Shown in pieces: positions 9,752 through 19,969 of a DNA stretch of 64,000 nt. The stretch is from Euborellia annulipes. Taxonomy: Eukaryota; Arthropoda; Insecta; Dermaptera; Anisolabididae. The stretch spans positions 94,494 through 158,493 of the forward strand of contig JAKCPI010008017.1 in assembly GCA_023213315.1 (NCBI GenBank), given 5' to 3'. Each line of letters starts with the position of its first letter. Positions within the stretch are counted from its first letter, which is position 1. A program made the position numbers and the translations under genes. Under the pieces are notes generated by a model. The model saw only the letters and a program-made list of their open reading frames with translations, did no database searches and had not been told where the DNA came from.

Positions 9752-9862
9752 TCCCATTGGCTATCTAACCTGATAGAGCAGCCGGGGCTCGAGTTTATAT
9801 GTTAACTCAATGAGAAAAGTTTCCTTTATATATAATAGCAAAGTCAAAGAGGCTTCAGTAGA
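9752..9862 (+). promoter_or_regulatory. Candidate core promoter: inverted CCAAT, TATA, Inr
   Basis: CCCATTGG (inverted CCAAT, ATTGG at 9756-9760) is followed by TATATATAA at 9827-9835 and TTCAGTA at 9854-9860. If the A at 9857 is +1, the TATA box starts at -30 and the CCAAT complement is near -100, which is the usual geometry for arthropod TATA + TCAGT promoters. The stretch is repeat-free and less AT-rich than its flanks. Inference from motif spacing only. Confidence 0.45.
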
Positions 9863-10004
9863 GTGGGGGCAGTGATAAGTGAAGCACCTTCCGTGTTAAA
9901 AATTTCATTCCTCATTTGGAACATGGCGACGCGTGGGGCAGACGTGTCTCAGCTGGGCTCCTGCAAAAAATTCCCTTTTCTTCTAAACTTGAACGACATT
10001 TAAG
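9857..10004 (+). other. Candidate non-coding first exon with short upstream ORF
   Basis: From the proposed Inr to the donor AAG|GTAAAT at 10005. It holds an ATG in strong context (GGAACATGGCG, 9923) with 26 codons, beginning MATRGADVSQLGSCKK and stopping at 10001-10003, just before the donor. As the frame closes before the splice site, this would be a 5' UTR exon with a small upstream ORF. I cannot say which gene it would belong to. Confidence 0.35.
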
Positions 10005-10264
10005 GTAAATTTCATTTCTCCAAATACATTAATACTTGATTTATTATTTTAAATATTATAATTATAAATGCCTCCACAAAAAATTATTTTATAAACGTAA
10101 TTAATGATATTACAAAATGTATTCAAATGAGTCAATGTGGGAATATAACAAAATATTTAGGCGTATATATGGAGGTGATCCCAAGTTTGTTTCTAGACGA
10201 TAAGTACATTTAGAGTTATTTTTTTATTAATTTGATGAAATAAATATTTAAATACAAATACTAT

Positions 10265-10428
10265 AAGTACTGGCCTTCTGTGCCAAGGGTCACGGGTTCA
10301 CATCCCGTCTCATGCGACAATTTTTTTCAATTTAATTGGATACCATTAAATTGAAATAAATAGAGACGGGGTCTAAATGGCCTCTGTTGCCGAAAAAAGA
10401 CCTTAAATAAATTAAAAAAAAAAAAAAC
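10265..10428 (+). mobile_element. SINE-B copy
   Basis: tRNA-like part with B-box GGGTTCACATCCC, then TCATGCGACAA, a TTTAATTGG...CCATTAAA mini-hairpin, GACGGGGTCTAAATGGCCTC, TGTTGCCGAAAAAAGACC and an A-tail. The A-box side is truncated. Confidence 0.85.
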
Positions 10429-10963
10429 TAAACGTATTTGATTTGGCTCTCCCTGCTTGAATCTTATTCAAGGGTCCATATGCAAGTCAGGACCAGTTTG
10501 TTGGATTGGTTAATAGGAATATTCTTGCAGTTTATATATCGTTATCTTTTTCCATGCAATCGGCTGACTTATTTCTCGTAATTTTTCATTTAAACTTAAC
10601 TAGCTGCGTCACACGTCTTCGGTAGGCATTTAGTCAGCCAAATTTCAACCTCTTGAACCCCCTTAGATATTTACATCCATTTTTACGTTCTCTTACCTCA
10701 ATATATTACTTTCTCTTACCTCTATATATGTTAATATATATAGAGAGAAAGTATTGGTTTCATGTCGAAAATTCGATGTGGAGATTTTGATGGATCTACA
10801 CGTTTTAAGGTTCCCTGAATCCACAAAAGTGGTTTTCGCTACATGGTCCGTCTGTATGTCTGTGTGTGTAGTCTGTCTGTCTGTGAACAAAATATCTCAA
10901 GAACGAAAAGAGCTATGAGAATGAAATTTGATATTTAAGTTAGGTACTCCCATGGGACGTAAC

Positions 10964-11179
10964 CTGCTCAGGGACCCACAGCTTGTGGGTACGTGGATGG
11001 CGACCACGAGCTACCCGAGCTGGGACTGGCTGTCCTTCTGTTCTTTACATGTCTGTCCCTTCCTTCCTCTTTATATTTTCAACAGTCGTCAGACCGTGCC
11101 TGTTCTATTTCTTCCGGTCGCAAAAACCCATTCCGCCGAACCCGCACTGCGGTAAATAAGGCTAAGTAAGAAGAAGACC
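10964..11179 (+). mobile_element. 216-bp insertion with 15-bp TSD (family D)
   Basis: Element C sequence CCCATGGGACGTAAC occurs on both sides (10949-10963 and 11180-11194). The insert has GATGGCGACCACGAGCTA, CTTTATATTTTC, GTCAGACC and an A/G-rich end GGCTAAGTAAGAAGAAG, suggesting retroposition. GATGGCGACCACGAGCTA recurs at 17577-17594. No coding potential and no clear tRNA boxes. Confidence 0.85.
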
Positions 11180-11369
11180 CCCATGGGACGTAACATAAAG
11201 CTTTTGATCAAAATAGGCCAAAGAGTACTAGTACTTTGCTGATGTACTTTTTCAGTTTTTTCGATTTTCTCAAAATTTGCTCTAACGATTTTGATTAAAT
11301 TTATGAAAGAGAAACGCTAAATTTTTAGTAAATTTTTTTTTATTAGTTTTCAAGGTAATATTTCCAAAT

Positions 11370-11401
11370 ATTTCGGAGACCTATCGGCACTCCTTCTTCA
11401 G
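11370..11401 (-). ncRNA. Hammerhead-like core
   Basis: On the minus strand CTGAAGA-A-GGAG...CTCC-GAAAT: both conserved hammerhead boxes (CUGANGA, GAAA) bracket a possible stem II with an 11-nt loop. One extra base precedes stem II. It lies in a short insertion in element C. Confidence 0.45.
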
Positions 11402-11616
11402 TGAAATTGTTTGAAGCACACTTTACTCTTGTACCTCATAGGGAAGATAGAAGAAATGGTTGCTATGGTAACAAAATATAAATATTTTGCCATGCTTATA
11501 AATTTTACATCTTTGATTCTAATATATCGGTGGGAACTAAATATATCTCGACACAACAAAATCTGGTATGACAAGCATAGAACACAACTTTCGATTACTT
11601 AAGATAAGAGAAAAGT

Positions 11617-11735
11617 TTTGGTGTTGGACCAGGGTTTGGTGGGCAGGTGCAAAGGGTGCCTCGGAAGACTGGAGATCCTGGGTTCGATTCTCGGGAGCCA
11701 GGTCCATTTGACCTACCAACAAAAACACATATATT
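11617..11735 (+). mobile_element. SINE-like tRNA-derived sequence, type D
   Basis: A tRNA-shaped block: TTGGACC and GGTCCA can pair as an acceptor stem, GGTTTGGTGGGCAGG resembles an A-box, and GGGTTCGATTC is a perfect B-box. Followed by CATTTGACCTACCAACAAAA. Seen once. No type II tRNA fold is convincing enough to call a gene. Confidence 0.6.
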
Positions 11736-12104
11736 CAAATTTGTTAAATAATAAAATAGACTTCCCACTTTGAAATTCCCTTCCATTCATTAAATATAAA
11801 AAATAGATTTTCCATTCCTCCTTAGTTATTATTAAATGTCAACTTATAAATAATATTGTTAGTTTTCAAACGGATCAACAAATCATATTTTTCTTACTAT
11901 TATTTTATAATATTTAGACAAATTTTGATGTTTTTGTAATTAATCAAAAATTTTACTATTCTTGAATCATATTTCAAAAAAAAAAAAAAAAAAAAGAAAT
12001 GAAATGTTAGGCTGAAATGATGAAGGGAATTGGTTGTTTAAAGTGGTCGATGTCATCTTCGCTGACAGTTTTAAATTAAAAGTTCATCTTGAACAAACGA
12101 GAAA
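11736..12104. other. AT-rich DNA, no gene
   Basis: Unique AT-rich sequence with an A-run at about 11975-11995. Confidence 0.4.
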
Positions 12105-12185
12105 ACATGCAGAGTAGGGAGGTTGGCGCCGACGGCCGTCGGCGTCGTCGGAGGCCGTCGAAAAGCAGGCGCCCTTTGCCCCGGG
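12105..12185. other. Compact GC-rich palindromic patch
   Basis: Contains GCCGACGGCCGTCGGC, a perfect 16-bp palindrome, in a CG-rich patch ending in CCCCGGGG. Conspicuous in AT-rich DNA. Purpose unknown. Confidence 0.4.
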
Positions 12186-12431
12186 GAATTAAGAGATTTA
12201 TTAAATATTTAATAAATTTAATCTCATCCTTGTAAAACATTTCTCAAAGATTTTTTCGATTCATTTCTTCTTTTAGTTTATAAATTAGAATATCGGAAAA
12301 ATTATCCTTCCTTATTAAGAGCAATTCTTGATCAGGAGGTAATTTTCATTTTCTCAATTTATTTTAGTAGTAAAGAGAAGCAATCTTTCATCATCTTTTT
12401 GAAAATTCTTGCCTTTGTCGACCTATAAAAC

Positions 12432-13245
12432 AAATCTGGTGTTACTGGCCGCGCCAGATTTTTTGTGTCGACATATATTTCGTTTCCGCTGATATATATT
12501 TCATTTTATTTTTTTAAACATTCACACTTTTTTCTCATTCACACACACATTCATACAGTCTTTTCTGCTTACGATAACCGTTGTATTGAATATATCTTTT
12601 GGGGGTTCAGGCATTTCTATTTAAGCCATTTGTTATCCAAATGATTTAAATAAAATCATCGGACTGCCTGGGGTCCTAACCCGCTACGTTTGGTATAGGA
12701 GGTAGGTACGCTACCTACTACGCCAAACCCGGGGCATATATTTGATTTATAAACATGGGAAAATATTTATATTTTGTTACCATGGCAACCATTTCTCCTA
12801 TCTTTCTTTCCTATGAATTACAAGAGTAAAGTGTGCTTTAAGAGATTTCAATGACTAAATGAGAATATACATTTTAAAGAGGATTTAAAAAATAATTGAT
12901 TTTTGAATTTTAATCAAAATCTTTGGAGCAAATTTTGAGAAAATCGAAAAAAAAAACTGAAAAAGTGCATCAGTAAAGTACTAGTACTTTTTGGCTGATT
13001 TTGTACAAAAGCTTTGTGCCACGTGCCAGGAGGATACCTAACTCAAATACCGGTATAATTTTTCAACCTCCTAGCTCATTTTGTTCTTGAGATATTTTGT
13101 TCACACACAGACAGACCATGTCGCGAAAACCACTTAATTTTGGATTCAGGGGCCCTCAAAACGTGAAGTTCCATCAAAATCTCGAAATCGAATCTTTGAC
13201 ATGAATTCAATACTTTCTCGCTATATATATATATATAACATATAC
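12432..13245 (-). mobile_element. Element C copy split by SINE-A
   Basis: Reverse copy with blocks in inverted order, ending near the 5' palindrome at 13205-13245. The terminal hairpin at the left has lost its middle (CTGGTGTTACTGGCCGCGCC remains). Intact X-box complement GTTACCATGGCAAC at 12776-12789. Confidence 0.85.
12509..12735 (-). mobile_element. SINE-A inserted in element C
   Basis: T-run, (CA)-rich tail, CATTTCTATTTAAGCCATTT and head complement. Imperfect duplication: ATATTTCATTTTA at the left and ATATTTGATTTA at the right. Confidence 0.82.
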
Positions 13246-13549
13246 CTGGTATATGGATTATATCTAAGAAACCTTATAAAATTTATTTCAAATCGAATTT
13301 GCAAAAAAAAATTTACGATTTATAGAATGCCATTTCACTTCAACCAAAATATCTCAACTAATGATTTAAGTTTTTTTCCTTATTTTTTACGGAACTTGGC
13401 TATGAGCCAGTTTCCCAAAGCTTATAAATACAAATACCGGTAGATTATTTTTGTTCTATTATAATTTAACCGTATTAATTTTACAATTAAATAGTTATAT
13501 ATAGTTTAATTTGAGGCATAATCGAAATACGTTTGGCAAGTAAACTATT
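13246..13549. other. AT-rich DNA, no gene
   Basis: Nothing recognisable. The open frame near 13201-13443 begins inside element C and has no splice context. Confidence 0.4.
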
Positions 13550-13650
13550 AATACTCTCTCTCAGAACTGACATATTATGGCTTCTAGAGGGAGTTACTTT
13601 CATGAAAGTATACTGAAGAGTGGCCCGTTTTCTTCCTCAGGAAGAGTTAG
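13550..13650 (-). mobile_element. SINE-3 tail fragment
   Basis: CTCTCTCTCAGAACTGACA, GAGTTACTTTCATGAAAGTA and CGTTTTCTTCCTCAGGAAGAG correspond in reverse to the distal part of the copy at 4357-4580. Confidence 0.7.
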
Positions 13651-13814
13651 ATAATTTTTTATCATTAAATAAATTTTAATCTGCGAGATGTCTTCCTTCA
13701 ATTTAGAATTAAAATCTTTATCTTCTTGGTTAATTGTCTCCTCATTAAATCAGTATAGATCTAATGGTTTCTGTTTTTCCCAATGATCGAGCAGCTAATA
13801 TTGTTTCAATTTAT

Positions 13815-13905
13815 TTCTTTATTGACGTGCTAGGGGCGACGTTTCGGTCACATATAGGACCATCCTCAGGGTCAAGCCATTGTCAACATATTGATCGTCC
13901 AAAGG
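13815..13905 (-). ncRNA. Hammerhead-like repeat segment
   Basis: Minus strand CTGAGGA-T-GGTC (8-nt loop) GACC-GAAAC, occupying 13838-13869. The flank with TCAATATGTTGACAATGGCT (read on the minus strand) recurs at 54297-54318 on the plus strand, before a degraded core. So this is a dispersed element. Hammerhead ribozymes of this compact type are known from Penelope-like retroelements. Confidence 0.5.
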
Positions 13906-14335
13906 TTATTCATAATGCGTAGGCTTCTATTTAATTAAACTAGATATTTTTTTTTTTGTAAATATTGAAATAGATTACGAGGATGGGCTATTAAATGTTC
14001 AGATTATTGGAAATATTTTCTAATGGGGAGTCAGTTAGATGTATTCATATTTGTAGGTTCAGATGAAGGACAAGAGGCTGGTTGGTCTGTGAATTATTAC
14101 AATTTTAAAATGCTGATTCACAATATTCATTTCTAAATAAAAATTAAAAGTAAAAGATAAAGATATTTTTTTCAATAAAAGTGGTTCAAAATTATTATTA
14201 GAACAATTAGTATTTCGCAAAAGTTAATTTAATACTTTAAAAGCTATTTTGATTTTTTTTTTACATAAATGTTATTTTTAAAAGATTACTAACATTGATA
14301 AGATGAGCGATGAAATGTAAAAAAAATATTCATGT
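13906..14335. other. AT-rich DNA, no gene
   Basis: Nothing recognisable. Confidence 0.4.
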
Positions 14336-14390
14336 CTACGTGGGATTTGAACCCACACTTTAACATTTAGAACCAACTAGCTAATAAAAT
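14336..14390 (-). repeat. tRNA 3'-half remnant
   Basis: GTGGGATTTGAACCCACACT reads in reverse as a T-arm with a B-box (GGGTTCAAATCCCAC). The upstream half is not tRNA-like, so a SINE or pseudogene remnant rather than a gene. Confidence 0.5.
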
Positions 14391-14574
14391 AATTTTATCT
14401 AATGTAATTTAATACCATCTCTTAATTTATTACAAATAAATAATCACAGTCAGTAAAATCTTTACTATCTACATGTACAAATTTATTTTGATCTATTAGA
14501 TGAATTTTCATTGATTCAATGAAAAAAGCGCATTTTATAAATCATCTAAAATGAAATATATTGATATTTATTTA

Positions 14575-14690
14575 ATTTAAACTCCACTTCCTCTGTCTCT
14601 GGCCAATCGGCGAGGGAGAGTGGTAAACAGGAATATAAAACGGAAGTCAGCGGCTTTATATTATAGTAATGATAATGAATCTTTGATCAT
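14575..14690 (+). repeat. Family H repeat, copy 1
   Basis: CCACTTCCTCTGTCTCTGGC, CAATCGGCG, GGAAGTCAGCGGCTTTATAT and TAGTAATGATAATGA are shared with 52425-52550 and, in reverse, with 60905-61045. Non-coding. Confidence 0.7.
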
Positions 14691-14812
14691 TTCTAAATTT
14701 ACCTGCAATGGAAAAATATAATTTACCCAAAATTATTAAGATGAATATTCATTTCTGTCTCCACTTTTGACCACTCTGATCACTATGCGACATCAATTTT
14801 TTTTTTGTCTTG

Positions 14813-14985
14813 TCGTTATCTTAGACCATAGAGACTTTTGACGAAATACAGTATTTAGAAACGATATAAGGGGTCCAGGCATATTTATTTATACCATTTA
14901 GTATCCAAATGATTTAAATAAATTCATCGGACTGCCTGTGATCCGTACTCGCACCCCTTGGCTTCCAGACTATCATTATTGGCAT
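14813..14985 (-). mobile_element. SINE-A, old degraded copy
   Basis: GGGTCCAGGCATATTTATTT, CATCGGACTGCCTGTGATCC and GTACTCGCACCCCTTGG match SINE-A in reverse. The tail domain is lost. Confidence 0.7.
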
Positions 14986-15234
14986 TTGTCAATAACTTTA
15001 GCCTCTTGTTTTTTCAAAATTCTAAATATAGACAATATAAGGCCTTAGGCGCAAAAAAAAAAATAGGTCTCGGAAAACAAAAATGTCTTTGGAAATTAAT
15101 TAGTAGGTATTATAAATATAAAACGTAATTTTAATTACTTACATGTAATTTATTTATCTTATTTTTATGTTTCAACAATTTATATAGATTTTTCTTTATC
15201 GAATTTTTCAATAATAAGCACGGAATTCAAATTA

Positions 15235-15493
15235 CAGTAGAATCTCGCTTAGCGAGCACCTTTCATAACGACTAATTCACATAACGAGCAAAAAAAATTG
15301 TGAAAGAGTGACTTGCTTAACGAGCGTCTAGGAGAGTGAAGTCCCGGATCGCGCGCATGTTACATCATTGTGTGTCATGGGGGAGTGGGGGAGGCAGCTC
15401 TATGGGGAGAATGTTATTGCTTCGCATAACGAGTGTTTCGCTTTACGAGTATGATTCTGGAACGAATTATGCCCGTTAAGAGAGGTTCCACTG
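15235..15493. mobile_element. pogo/Tigger-type MITE
   Basis: 259 bp with inverted ends CAGTAGAATCTCGCTTAGCGAGC-like at the left and CGTTAAGAGAGGTTCCACTG at the right. Sub-terminal repeats TAACGAGC and ACGAGTAT are typical of pogo-type elements. Left flank ends TTA, but the right flank is TT, so the expected TA duplication is imperfect. No transposase. Confidence 0.75.
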
Positions 15494-15695
15494 TTCGTCT
15501 TCAATATAAATAGTAGATAAATAATTTAACCTTTTTTTTATTTATTTTGCCCTTTAGCAGTAAGCCATTTGGCCTAATTTAACCTATTTTCAGAAATTTT
15601 GTTTCTAACCCCCGAAGGGATCAACAATTTTAATTTTAAGAAAAACCACCCCTCGGCCTGACTCAAAGGTAAAATTTGACAAAGAGATAAAGAAT

Positions 15696-15930
15696 TGCAA
15701 CCTTTGCATTAGTTAACAGGGGATCATCTTATTCTCAAGATGTGAATCCCGACAGCTCCTTTGATGTTGAGATTGAACATTTCAATAGGGGTCTCGAAAC
15801 CATCCTAAGTCATACTAGCTATGGCTATCAAACACTTGGGTTTTTTGGGGAATATCGAAGCTTAGGAAGGCGTAGCGCAGACGCTTGGGCGGTCTGGAGG
15901 CGCGTGACTCGACGACAGCTGCTCGAATAG
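15696..15930 (+). CDS. Unrecognised 78-codon open frame, possible old coding fragment
   Basis: An open frame without an ATG at its start runs from a TAA at 15693 to a TAG at 15928-15930. It reads, in part, DVNPDSSFDVEIEHFNRGLE and later ADAWAVWRRVTRRQLLE. Composition is nearer to coding than the surrounding DNA (15690-16080 is less AT-rich), and an acceptor-like TTAGTTAACAG lies at 15709-15719. I do not recognise the peptide. It may be an exon, a decayed retroelement piece, or chance. Confidence 0.25.
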
Positions 15931-16485
15931 ACGTCGCGAGACAGCGTGGTGGGTTGACGACTCAGAAAAAAACCGAATGGAACAACTAACGAAGGCAGTT
16001 ATGTCTACCGCTAACATTAGAACGCCCCTCGTCCAAAATACATGCAACCCATATGCATACGTCACTCGCCAAGATAATGTTCAGAAATAGCCGCCCATCT
16101 TTATTAATAAGAATAATAGCAAAGATTAACATTATATAAAAAAAGACAGATGAATAGAACACGAGACGTTCTATAATTCATCTCTTAAGCAGAAGATGGG
16201 CCAACATGACATATAAAATGAGCACAAAAATTTAAAGATTTTCATCCGTTATTTATTTGTCAAGTTAAATATGTAGATATGAAATTTAATACCCCAAAAC
16301 GAGTAAGGTTAATGCAGTCATGCATAACCAACATTATTTAAGATTTGTAACATTTCACGAACTTTTTTTTTTTTTAATTTTTTATATCACCAGGGAGGAA
16401 TAAATAAAATACAATTATAATTTAAATTTAACATATAAACTTTATCTTCAAGCGAATATAAATTTCTCATTGTATGCAAGGGGGT
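15931..16485. other. No recognisable feature
   Basis: 15931-16080 keeps the moderate GC content of the preceding frame (AGACGTCGCGAGACAGCG). The rest is AT-rich. Confidence 0.35.
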
Positions 16486-16489
16486 CGCC

Positions 16490-16850
16490 AACCATTTACT
16501 TAAAGGGGGGGGGGGCAGGATGAGAAGGTATAGATAGGCCTACAAATGAATTTGAATATTCACCACCCACAATTTAGAAAACTCTGCCCTTGGGCCATAT
16601 GGTAGTATTGGAGTTCTTGTCTCTTGGGCTAAGTGTCAGGGGTTCACATCCCAATTTATTCCAATTGAATTAGCTGCCAATCAATGTCGGGTATCCGATG
16701 CCAAAAACGACCTGAAATAAAATAAAAAGTTCTTACGTTCGGACAATAAAACATTTTTAAATCAATTTTTTTTTTTAGAGAAACACTATCTCAGAAAAAT
16801 TCAGCAATTTTTTGAATCTCTGGGAGGGGGGGGGGGTAGAGGCGCCCATT
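16490..16850. mobile_element. Worn hAT-like element hosting SINE-B
   Basis: Starts CAAGGGGGTCGCCAACC with G-runs at 16506-16515 and 16826-16837. Ends are not resolved and no octamer duplication was found. Confidence 0.4.
16585..16729 (+). mobile_element. SINE-B, divergent copy
   Basis: CTTGGGCCATATGGTAG, B-box GGGTTCACATCCC, a CCAATTGAATTAGC...CCAATCAA middle and ATGCCAAAAACGACCTG tail. Confidence 0.7.
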
Positions 16851-17345
16851 AATTAAATTAAATTAATGTATGCAAATCGAATATATCTAATTATATCTTA
16901 AAAGATCTGAAAAAGATATTTATCATTCTTCTATTCTATTATTTCTTGTGTTTTGACCTCTGGATATTTTTTTTCTCTGTCTAATTAATCTAAGAAATAT
17001 TATATTACCCTAAATGAAAGGAGCAGTGGATAGCCTATTCCTTTCTATTATAACCTGTTACATCATCAAAAGTTTCCATATGAGGGGTCATAGTAGCACC
17101 TACATTAATTAGTGGTATTAACCTTATTGAATCCGAAAGCAAATATTTTAGAGACAAAGGAGGGGCACCTTTATTATTAAGACATTTTTTATTAAAGTGA
17201 AAGGCTTTGAAACAATACCATTAATAATTGTAAAATGAATTTGAGAGCTATCAGAAATAAAATCCATTTAATTAATTGTTTTTTAATATCATCATTTAAA
17301 GATTTTTTTTTATATAGAAAAAGAGTAAAGACTTTATATATAACT
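16851..17345. other. AT-rich DNA, no gene
   Basis: Nothing recognisable. Confidence 0.4.
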
Positions 17346-17415
17346 AGCCATGCCGCCCGCCTGGCCCTCTAAGCTGGCTCGGGCCCGCCTGCTTCGGATC
17401 CTCGCCTTTTCTTAA
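17346..17415. other. Short GC-rich patch
   Basis: CATGCCGCCCGCCTGGCCC through GCCCGCCTGCTTCGGATCC, unique and unexplained. Confidence 0.3.
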
Positions 17416-17570
17416 ACAACTGCAGCAATTTTTCAATCAACTTCTTTCAGACAATTACAAATTAAAATACATACAGTATCTGGCTTATTAAAAAATACCA
17501 CTCTCTTATCTTAAAAAATAAATTTTTATAATGGTATATAATAGCAATCATTCAAGGGCTCACTTCTAGT

Positions 17571-17805
17571 AAGGGGATGGCGACCACGAGCTAAGGCTGC
17601 CATTTCTCCCTTTCTTATATGTCCCCCTTTTCATATCAAGCGTCAGACCAGCTTGCTTTTCTCTCTGCCTCATTTCTTTATAAATTAATTTTGCCGACCC
17701 CACATAGGGATAAGGCAAAGATAAAAGAGGAAAATGATGGTATAATGGCAAAGGGTCCGTCTGTTTGTCTTTATCCACTCCATCCATCCACGATCTCTCT
17801 AAGGA
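17571..17805 (+). repeat. Family D relative
   Basis: Shares GATGGCGACCACGAGCTA and CGTCAGACC with the 216-bp insertion at 10964-11179, at similar spacing. Divergent elsewhere. Ends at an A-rich stretch (17801-17825). Confidence 0.55.
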
Positions 17806-18036
17806 AAAAAAAATTAAAAAATTAAATTATATAGCAATTTTTATTATTTTTCATTCTGGAATTTTTTGCGCCTCCCCTTTTAAGAATTTTGTGACCCAAA
17901 TATTTTTCCTGAACTCTTCATAACGTCATCTATAAGACTGCAAAACTTCATTTCAAAATTGCATGTGGAGCGTGACAGACGGATAGTCCGCTATTGCATA
18001 TATATTACAAATTTTAAATGCTCCTTTCCCTTATAT

Positions 18037-18329
18037 CTGCGTTTCCCAAAGTGTGGGTCGCGACCCGGGTTGTAGAAAATTTTGCCGTGTCGCGAAAAAA
18101 AATTGTAAAAACACAAGAAAAACTTTTTTTACATGAGTTTGACATTAGGAATAGTGGCAAAGCGTGTTTTTGTAATCTTTCGTATATCTTAAAACAAACA
18201 AATAACTAGATTTTTATTAAAAAATAAAATTTGTTTTGTACATAAAACATTTTTTTTTCATAAGGGGGGTCTCAAAAAAATGTTTAAACCTCGTACTGAG
18301 CCGCGGTCAAAAAAGTTTGGAAAACGTTG
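18037..18329. mobile_element. hAT-type MITE with 8-bp TSD
   Basis: Ends CTGCGTTTCCCAAAGTG and AGTTTGGAAAACGTTG, flanked by CCTTATAT at 18029-18036 and 18330-18337. The 'TTTCCCAAA' terminal motif is common in hAT non-autonomous elements. Interior includes GGGTCGCGACCCGG palindrome. Non-coding. Confidence 0.85.
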
Positions 18330-18539
18330 CCTTATATTATTTATCTATCGCCATGAATCTACGTATAAAGTATTGTTTTTAAGCATTAGGCATTAATTGT
18401 ATCCATTAAAATATTAACCGTTTAGTTTTATTATATAAAGATTTCCAATTTTCTTTCTATTTTAATCGGTCGTTTATTAAAGAATTCCAAATTGAAATTG
18501 ATAAAAATTGACTCCTCTGATTCAATTAGTGTTTCATGA

Positions 18540-18760
18540 ACTTAGAGAATATGTGAATTAGCTGGAGCAAGCCCGGAGGCTGGAGAAAGAGAATTCGAAA
18601 TAGTTGTCTAATTGCAAGGCGGCAGGCGGGCGGTCGGGCGGGCGCCACCCCCACGCCTCCCACGCAGACACGCGGCTTCCCAGAAGCCACTAGTCAGAGT
18701 CTAGGCATCCAATTGAACCGGTCATCCGGCCATCTTTTTTACTTATTTCTTTGCTTTTTA
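18540..18760. other. GC-rich unique island
   Basis: Contains GGCGGCAGGCGGGCGGTCGG and CCACCCCCACGCCTCCCACG. Repeat-free. Candidate regulatory DNA. Confidence 0.35.
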
Positions 18761-19960
18761 TCTTCTTTTGCTTATCCCCCAATGCCTGGCTAATTCGAAA
18801 CGCTCTTATTATTATTGTTATTATACTCTCATTCGTCCTGGACAATTATCTAACAAAAACTTTTTGTAATGTATATCTCTACTTAATTGAATTGCATAAT
18901 TGATTTGAAATTTGGATATTATTAAAAAGACCACCTTTCAAAATTTAATTAATAGTGACAATGAAAATGAATTAACATGCTTCTATAAAGTAGCAATAAT
19001 GGATTTATTTCAATATTTAATACCAGGATAGTAAATTTCCATTCAATGTAAAACTTTTAATGACTACTCTTATAAGCAATTTTCTTTTGGATGAGGTTTT
19101 CAAATTATATATTGTATTTGGGCAAATTATTCTAGAGATAATTTTACTTTTTAAATGGACTGAGAGAAAATGGGATTTTACGAAATATGAATATCTCTAT
19201 TATTTATGATTATAAAGAAATAGGACAGAATTTCATATATTAATTATATTCATTCATTATTTAATTTATTTTTAAAAATATAATAGACATTCTTTGCCCA
19301 TGTTTAACATTGCCCAATGTCATAATTGGAACAATTTTCAAAGCTAATGGATAAAAAAACTTTGAATCAAATATGTTTAAAATGATAAAGAAAAGTATAT
19401 GAATATTATACCGAAGTAAAATTTGAGAAGAAATTTTTATTTTATATGATTATTTTTTATTTGATTTGCACAAGAATCCAAAAATTTGATTAAAAATTTA
19501 ACATTTAGATCTATACTCTATATGAAATTTTATTTTGATTGTCTAAGCTTTTGACATCAAGGAATCATTCAAGGAAGGCAGACCGCATAGCTAGTCTTGA
19601 CATCCACATTAAATTATTGATACATGTAAATTCCATTGTTACTCATAAAACATTTTGTCATTCCATGGGTATCTAAATTCGATTTCGTTTTTGCTTACTT
19701 GAAGGTAAATAATGTGATTTTGGTTGCCTAACTTCTAGCAATAATCATTTTGAAAACCTATTACAGTAAATCTCTTATTAATAGGCCTATAATTAGAATT
19801 TTGAAAAATTAAAGAAATGTTAAAACAATAAAATAATTTTTTAGGGGACTAGAAAAAAAAGATTGACATTGTTCGAAATCAAAAAATGTCGTCCTTCATA
19901 AGTCACTTGTGACTTAAACCGGATGGATTCTTATTAAGAAACTGTGCTAGGAATTTATCA
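18761..19960. other. AT-rich DNA, no gene
   Basis: About 1.2 kb of unique AT-rich sequence with no repeat I recognise. Confidence 0.45.
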
Positions 19961-19969
19961 AGAATTAAT

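Larger units (their letters stand above)
10708..11616 (+). mobile_element. Element C copy with two insertions
   Basis: Clean 5' palindrome (ACTTTCTCTTACC...GAGAGAAAG) and the usual block order, up to the loop-side of the terminal hairpin near 11595, where the SINE-like element at 11617 takes over. It is interrupted at 10964-11179 by a 216-bp insertion and at about 11306-11402 by a short segment with a hammerhead-like core. The X-box variant is GTTGCTATGGTAAC (11459-11472). Confidence 0.82.

Noticed and set aside
11617..11735. Functional tRNA gene
   Set aside because: Acceptor-like pairing and a B-box exist, but the anticodon arm does not form a clear five-base stem with a seven-base loop, and a SINE-like tail follows.
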